64,000 bases of DNA from Vitellaria paradoxa (Eukaryota; Streptophyta; Magnoliopsida; Ericales; Sapotaceae), in the NCBI GenBank assembly GCA_019916065.1, contig CM034244.1, positions 33,727,433 to 33,791,432 of the forward strand. The letters run 5' to 3'. A program made the translations under genes and the position numbers. This document shows, one piece after another, positions 24,901-33,900 of the stretch (position 1 is its first letter; every line of letters begins with the position of its first letter). A model generated the notes under the pieces. The model ran no database searches. It saw nothing but the letters and a program-made list of their open reading frames with translations, and was not told the origin of the DNA.

Positions 24901-27900
24901 AGATTTCCTCCAACAAACGAACAGTATCCAGATGCTGATCTCCTATCTGTTGTACTTCCAGCCCAGTCTGCATCGGTGTATGCTTCAATTTGTAAATGCT
25001 CACGTTTCTTAAATAGTAAGCCTTTTCCAGGAGTCCCCTTCAAGTATCTCAGAATTCTGTAGACTGCTTCAAAGTGATCAGATGCAGGCGAATGCATGAA
25101 TTGACTAACCAAACTTACTGAGAAAGCTATATCCGGTCGTGTATGAGACAAATAAATCAACCTTCCAACAAGTCGTTGATATTGTTCTTTGTTCACTACA
25201 CTTTCGGTCTTAGCAGGTTGTAGTTTTGTGTTGGGTTCCATTGGTGTCTCAGCGGTTTTACAGCCAAGCATACCTGTTCCCCGAGCAAGTCCAGTACATA
25301 CTTGCGTTGATTGACAAATATACCTTCCTTAGACCTAGCAAACTCCATTCCGAGGAAATACTTTAACGCGCCCAAGTCTTTCTTTTAATCTTTTCAGTTC
25401 GGCACTATCATCTCCTGTCAAGATAATATCATCCACATAAACAATCAAAATAGTAATTTTACCTTCGTTTAAGTGTTTATAAAACATGGTATGATCTGCT
25501 TGACTTTGACAATATCCATGACGCCTTACTGCTTTGCCAAAGCGTTCAAACCAAGCTCTCGGAGACTGTTTGAGGCCGTATAATGATTTTCTTAATTTGC
25601 AAAGTTTATCTATACCAAGTGTTTTTTCGAACCCTGGTGGCAGACTCATAAAAACTTCCTCTTCTAAGTTTCCATTAAGGAACGCATTTTTTACATCCAA
25701 TTGGTGTAAAGGCCAATTGGAATTCACAGCAAGGGACAATAATACTCGAATTGAGTTTATTTTGGCTACAGGGGCAAACGTCTCTTGGTAGTCGATTCCA
25801 TAGGTTTGTGTAAAACCTTTTATAACAAGCCTCGCCTTGTACTTCTCTACACTTCCATCAGCCCTGCATTTTACTGTAAAAACCCATTTACACCCTATAG
25901 TTTTTTTGTCCCTCGGCAAGTTAATTATCTCCCATGTGCCATTCTTCCTCAGAGCGTTCATCTCTTCAAGTACTGCCAATTTCCAATTCGGATCACCTAG
26001 TGCTTCCTGGATATTTCTTGGCACAACAAGTTGAGAAATATTTGAAGTAAATGCTCTATGATTATCAGAGAGTTTTTGGTAGGAAATATATTTGGCAATA
26101 GGATATTAAGTGCATGTTCGGGTTCCTTTTCTTATGGCAATTGGAATGTCAAGATCTGAGACCGAAATGGGAGCAAAAGATACAGTAGGAATAGAATCAG
26201 ATAGAACAGGAATGGGAGAAGAGTTACCTGAAATTTTCAAAGAGTCATTGTTCAGGGATTCTGATTGATCTTGTACTGGAATAATAGGAAGATCTTTATT
26301 TCTTTCAGGGATCCTCTTTCTAGTATAAACCAGAAGCTCAGAATTAGGATTAAATTTATCCTTTTGTAGTATTTCTTTCTCTGCTGGTAAAAAACCGTTT
26401 ATGCCAATATCAAGTTCAACAATTGTATTGGGTAAAGGTGCAGATTTTTCCAAAAAATTATCTTCATCATTGATTTTCTCCCCCTGAAGAAAATTTTTGG
26501 TAAAGAATGGAGTATTTTCCAAAAAAGAGACATCCATACTGATATGGAATTTTTTTGTTTGAGGGTTAAAACATTTATACCCTTTTTGATTAGGAGCATA
26601 TTCTAAAAAGACACATCTTTCAGCTCTCGGATCTAATTTAGATCAAGATTTACATGGTATGTGAACAAAAGCAGTGCAACCAAAAATTTTTAAAGGCAGT
26701 TCTGAACTAATTCTGGATTTTGGAAATTCCCTTTTTAGGCAATCTAATGGAGTGATATACTGTAAAACATGTGTAGGCATCCGGTTGATCAAATAAGATG
26801 CAGTCAAAATAGCATCTCCCCATAAATATTTTGGAATATTCATATAAAACATTATAGCACAAGCTACTTCAAGCAAATGTTTATTTTTTCGTTTGGCTAT
26901 TCCATTTTGCTGAGGAGTATTACAACATGAAGATGGATGGGAAATACCTTTTTCTTGTAAAAAGGTTTTCAAAACTTTATTAAAATACTCCGTCCCATTG
27001 TCAGATCGAAGTATACTGATTTTTGTTTGAAATTGATTTTCAATCATATTGTAAAAATCTTTGAATAATTTTTCAACTTCAGATTTCTCATGCATTAGAT
27101 AAATCCAGCAAAGACGAGTATGGTCGTCTATAAATGTCACAAACTATTTTTTTCCTGTCATAGTAGTAACCTTTGACCACACATCACTATGAAATAAATA
27201 GAATGGTCTGGATGCACGATAAGGTTTAGGAAAATAAGTTGCACGATGACTTTTGGACAAAAAACAACTTTCACATTGAAAAGATGTAGTGTCTATTTTC
27301 TTAAACAATGATGGAAACAGTAGGAAAAACTAGGATGGCCTAATCTGCAATGCCAAACCATTATTTGTTCATGAACAGAGATAGAACTGATACTACTAAA
27401 GCCTTGAGCTTTTTTATTAAAAGATAGATTATCCTCAAAATAGTAGAGACCATTTATCATCCTAGCACTGCCAATCGTCCTCCCCGAGCTCTGGTCCTGA
27501 AAAATACAATGAGATTCAAAGAAGGTAACACAACAATTAGATTCTTTGGATAGTTTGCTAACGGACAAGATATTGCAGGCAAGTTTAGGAACATGAAGAA
27601 CAGATTTAAGATCTATTCTTTCTGAGATTTTTATTAAGCCTTTACCTGCAATAGATGAAAAACTACCATATGCAATTCTAACCTTATCATTGCCAGAACA
27701 TGGTGAATAAGTTTTGAATAAATGTGAAGAACTAGTCATATGGTCAGAAGCTCCTGAATCAATGATCCAAGGAGCGGATGAATTTTGACAACAAGAAAGA
27801 GCATTATGTTCATTACCTGTGTGAGCCACATAAACATTAGGAATACCAGATGGTGAATTGGACTTTAGCAGTATAAGAAGATGTTCCATCTGCTCTTTAG

Positions 27901-30900
27901 TAAAGGGGCTGACCTCTGCTTCAGTGGCAGTAGGAAAAGCTCGGCCAGATCTGTCACTAGACTTACTGCTCTTCCAATTTGCTGGTTTGCCGTGAAGTTT
28001 CCAGCAAGTTTCCCGGGTGTGGCGCGGTTTGGTACAATGATCACACCAAACCCGTGGTTTGTTATCATTTCTTCGCTGATAAGTGATGGCTTTGCTGGAA
28101 TTTGCATCAGCAACCACTAAGGCAGAGCTTTCAACAGCAATGCTGGGTCCTTTCTTGCCTAGCATCACATTCCTTCGACTCTCCTCTCTTTGTACCTCCG
28201 AAAAGACAGTACCGATTGAGGGAAGGGGCTGTCTTCCAATAATTCTCCCCCTTACTTCATCAAATTCAACGTTGAGGCCAGCAAGAAACTTAAAAATCCG
28301 ATTGTCCTCGACAATTTTTTTGTGATGATGGCTATCTTCCACGGATTTCCATTCATAGGTATTGAATAGATCGAGATCTTGCCACACCCGTTTCAGAGAG
28401 TTGAAATATTTGGTGACACTATCTTCTCCTTGACGCATCTCACCAAGTTTGAGAGTCAACTCAAATATTTGAGATTGATTACCCAAATCCGAATACATCT
28501 GGTTCACATTCTCCCAAAGCTCTTGTGCCGTTGGATAGCACATGTGGTTAGAGCTAATATCCTCTTCCATGGAATTCACAAGCCATGTCATGACCATGGA
28601 ATTTTTAGCATCCCAAGTCACATAGGCTGGATCATCTTCTGTAGGGGCTGTTTTTTCACCAGTCAAATAGCCCATCTTCCCACGCCCTCGAATGTACATT
28701 CGAACCGATTGAGACCAACGTAAAAAATTATCACCATTCAAGCAAATAGTGGTAATTTGAACAGAGTGAGACTCGGAGTTGGTTCCATTACCTTTTGACG
28801 GGTTTGCAACAAAGGAGGATGTTGGGGCAGCAGCGGACTCAATTGAAATAGTAGACATGGTGTTTCAGAGACTGCTACAGTCGAGACAACAAGAGGAAAA
28901 AAAAAAAGAGGTGGGAAGAACGGAAAAAAATTCAGCAAGTAATTGTTTGTTCTGATACCATAAAAACAGTGAACAGTGGGAATTCTTTTCTCTATCACAT
29001 ACCTTCCACAACTGGGTTGTCTGTGATTTATACATTTACAAAATAGACTGTTCAGATTTCCTATAGTCTAAATACATCGTCCTATATTAACTATGGATGC
29101 ATGAATCTACAGATACATAAATATACATCTTCCTAGATGAATACATTAATTACAGATACATTAATAACATCAATTAGCAATTATTGTTGAAAGACTTTCC
29201 TATTTTCCAACAGTTCTGCTAGGAGTTATTGCCAAAGTTGTTATGGTTCAGCATCGAATTATTACTTCAAAACCTCAATTGCATGGATAAGAGTTGTTTT
29301 GTATTGGTAGAGAGATTTCATATGTTGTGTACCTTTGCTAATATTCTTAACAACTCAAATGGTGTAGTTTTTGGTGCTTCACTTGGACCCTTTTAGCTCA
29401 GATGTCGTGGAAGGCTTGTCATTTCAGACTTCTTGCTCTAGTCTTTGAACTTTTAAGCCTTGCTTGATATTAATTTTGATTTTCAATCATAATTAAAATC
29501 ATGCTGAATTTGGTAAGGCTGATATTCACTCTCAACTGGGATGGAACCACCAAAAATTTTGCCAATCCAATTTCATGAGCGGAGAACTATTGATGGACTT
29601 AATATCCATGAGTATTTGTCCACCGATTCTGGCTTACTTGTGACATTTGTGATATTGCCAGCATTGTACTGTAAAACATTGTTGGCTAGTTTTATGTGCT
29701 ATAATTCCATTCGAAATAAATCTATTTAATCTATGTTTATCCAATCTGTGGCGCCACTTAATGTCCAAGTCCAATAAATAAGTCATATCAGGGCTTGTTA
29801 TTTTGGTCAAACAGCTGTACCAACTGATTTTAGAGTCTCCTTTCATAGACTGAGTGAGTGTATCTGGGTCTGTTTTGTTTTGTTAGATTCTTGCCAGCTA
29901 AGTTATGTTAATTATTTATTAGCTATCATTGTGTTAAAGTTAGTCATTCCAATGAGTTCTTATTTATCATTTATTTATTTATTTATTTATTTTTTGAGAC
30001 TCAATTTCCTTAATGGGGTTTTCTTTTTGCACATGCAAATGTGGTAGATCCGTAGAATGATTTATTAGGTGTTCTTTGGTACTTTCTTGTTGACATTTAA
30101 TGTGGATATTGTAGCTTCTGATATTGTGGTAGTTTTGGCACAGATTGAAGGAGCATTTATACAAGGGTTGGGATGGGTAGCCTTGGAAGAATTAAAATGG
30201 GGTGATGCAGCTCATAAGTGGATTCCACCTGGCTTTTTGTCTACATGCGGCCCCGGAAGTTACAAAATTCCTTCCCTAAACGATGTCCCTTTCAAATTCA
30301 GTGTTTCACTTCTTAAGGTAAGCACAATATGACTCCTCAAGAATATTTTGGATATTTAAAGGCAATGCAGTTATTTCTTTTGGTTTTACATTAGTAAGTA
30401 CAATTGATTCATGTAGCCGACCACATTCATTTGGGAGAAGGCTAAGTTAAGCATAGGTACATTGATATTGGTGAAATGACAAATTCTTCACAATCGTGAA
30501 AATCACGACCCAGAGGTGAAACTAGGTACTAACTGAAGTGTAAGAGGCACAAACACTATTGAGATTGTGTTGTATGTCTATTCCACACGTGTGTCAGGCA
30601 CAACACTTAATAAACAAGCATCTAAATATTTCTTATTATATTTAGATATGGACACACTTTAGACACTTGGAGCATATAATTAATCAATAATCACTATTGA
30701 AATAGCTTGATACACATTATTGGGTCTATTTCTTAACAGCTTAAGTGTTTGAGACAATTAATGACTTAACATGATATCAGAGCTCTGATGCCAAGAAGTT
30801 CTAGGTTCAAGTCTTGTTGTTCTCTATTTATTATTATGCACTTTGTTTGGTTGTATTGGTGCACCTTGTTTGAACAACAACAACGACGACAACAAGAACA

Positions 30901-33900
30901 ATGATAATTGTAGTTGTCAAGAAGCTCAATGGCACATAAAAAGAGGGCCTTAACCCTAAAATTTAGATGTTAAGGTGAGAGAAATCCATTTCTTATATGG
31001 AAAAAATAATTTTTCTCATGGGCATATGTGGAACAACTTCTAAACAGTCTTTTCATGCTAGTCCGCATGAATATAAGCACTGCGTGAACTGTGGTGAGAC
31101 CCAGTTGAAAACCCATTTTGATATCATGTTAAGAAGGCCAACAGCACATAAGAGGAAAGGCCTTAACTTTAAAACCTAAATGTTATGATGAGGGAAGTCC
31201 ATCTTTTATATGGGAGAAATAATTTTTCTCATGTGCTTATATAAGATAACTTCTAACAAATAATAATAATAATAATAATAAAATTGAACAACAAGAAGAA
31301 TAATAAAATTGCTCCTCTTTTTACTAGTTCGGGCTTTTTAATGTGATGGTAGCTAACAATTTAATAGGTTGAATAAACAAGAGATTCAAAGCTTAAACTT
31401 TGTGCACACAATTTTAGTCTGAATATGTCACATGCTGGAAGAATTAATAGTTCACCATTCATAGCAAATGTTAATGTAATTATTATATGATAATCAAACT
31501 GTTGTTCATATTACCTCAAATTCAGTATTTTATGAGAGGATAAAACACATTGAAATTGTCATTTTATTAGAAAGAATTATATAAAATGTGATCACAACTG
31601 GTCACGTGAAGTTTGAAAGACGAGCTTGTTGACTTGTTCACCAATTCTTTGGGAGAATCGTAGTATGAAATTTATTTGTACTACGGTTGGAGCTCATGAT
31701 ATATATATATAGTCCAGCTTGAAGGAGAATGTCAATTTATATTCATGTAAATAGATAGTATAGTTTAATTTAGTGTGAATGCCTCTCTCGGTGTAAGTGA
31801 AGGCAAAGAAAAGGGGTTTGTACATCCAAAGCATGGTAAATTTTTCTCTTGTAGGTTTTAGTTAAAAAATATTGATGATAATACATACATAAAGGGCATG
31901 GTGAGAAGATTGCTCCTCTCAACATAAGATCCAGCAATGAAACTGAATTTGGAAGGGAAAGCAGAGAAAAATATCCAAGAGTGAATGAAACTTGTTCAAC
32001 TGAACTTCATGTATTAGGTCCATATACTTTGGTGGGCCTACTTCCATCCATATTCTCCAGTCAACTCTGCAAGTCGTTTCTGGGGTCAAGTTCAAGGTGT
32101 GTAAGGTCCTTTGTCGTGGCCTTCACCTGTATTATTTTGTGCATCCTGTCCTTTTGGCATCAATTTGGATCACTGACAGAGATTGCCAACATAGTGGTTT
32201 GTTGGTGTTATGATCCCATGGGTATATGAAGTGTGGGCTATAAGTGTACCAACTCGGTAATATGGGATATTGACGTGGTGTCTATATGCTTTAGGCGCTC
32301 TTTCTTTATTAGCTAGTTTTTAGAGGTGAGTTCTTTTAAGGTATATGATGGATGGTTGGTCTATTTTTGCATATTGCCAAACTGCTCAATTGACTTTACT
32401 TCAGTATCACAAAAATATCTTAGCGGCCAAGAAAAATTGTTGGGTTGGTATTCTGAATGGGTTAATTCCTTTTATTGTCTTTAAGGGCCCGATTGGATGA
32501 TGCTAAAATTTCAGGGGATAAGTTTTAGAGGGGGTATAAGATAAGAGGGGGTATTATTTTTGGAGGGTTGGCCCACATTGATGTGATGTTTATGGAAGGG
32601 AATAACTTTTGACTTGGTTTGGATGTTTTATAAATAAGAGGGGGTGAATGATGAAAAAAGCAGTTAAATGACTCTTTTGCCCTTGTGGTGTCCCAAACTT
32701 GATTACCCATTAAATTAAATATTAAATTGCAAAACTCACTCCATTTAATTATTTTTGGACAATTTGAAGTTATATTATTTATTTCATTGAAAATTTTGAT
32801 TTTTTATAAATTTATTTAAACAAAATTTTTTTAAATATGTACTTTTGAATGGTTGGTTATTATTTAATTTTATTTTTAATTATGTTTATTTTGACTTGTT
32901 GGCCTATCTATTAATTTTTTACTAACATTATATTTATTTTGATCAAATTAATGAGGGCTAAAAATGCCAAAATATTATCCATTCTCCCCCGGATAAATTT
33001 TGGGGAGGGTGGAGGCCGCCCAAAAATTATCCGAGACATACCGCGGAAGAGGAAAATGAACAGCCGGGCGGGGGTATAAATTGGTTTGCCAAATCATGGC
33101 AATAGGTGGGACCCACCGCATGTACCGGAGATAAAATTTGGCCCGTGGCTTTCCCCGCATCCAAGCGGGGCGTAAAGGATTAGGCCTCCCAATTTATCTA
33201 ATATTTGTAAATAGGGGGCCGTTTGGAGCTCTAAAATACTTCAAAAATCTCTACATACCTTAAACTACGTAAATCTCTATAATATCTACAAATCCCAATA
33301 AATCCCTACATTTCCAAAATCCCAATAAATCTCTATAATCTCTACAAATCTCTATAATCTCTATAAATCCCAATAAATCTCTACAAATTTCCAAAAGTTC
33401 TGCACAAAACTCAAAAGCTCTTTTGTCAGATTCTATTCAAAAGGAGTCTTCTGCTAGAATCCGTTCGAATGGACCGTTCGAAAGGATTTTCTGATCGGAT
33501 TTTTACTATTTATCTCTATCTTTTTGTGATTTGTTGGCCAAAAAAATTGTCAACCTACAATTTTTTTTTGGCAATTTTTGGAGCTCCAAATGGCCCCTAA
33601 TTGAATTTTAAATTGTCATTAATATTTTTTTTTTCACATTCTTTTTACCTTTGTTTTTGTCTTTCTTTATTTTCTGTTTCATTTTTTGGATGGGCGTTGG
33701 GTTTTGGTTAAACAGATCTTTATTACCATTGATTGAATTTTGACCCTTGTTTTCTGTATCTTCCTATAACTTTGTTGAGTTCATATGTGACTATTTTCAT
33801 AGACAATTTTTGTCGTCTATATATCTAATCCGAGTTGACTGCACTGCTTCGGACCTTTTTTTTTTTTTTTAAATTAAATTATTTTTGACAGGATGCTGCA

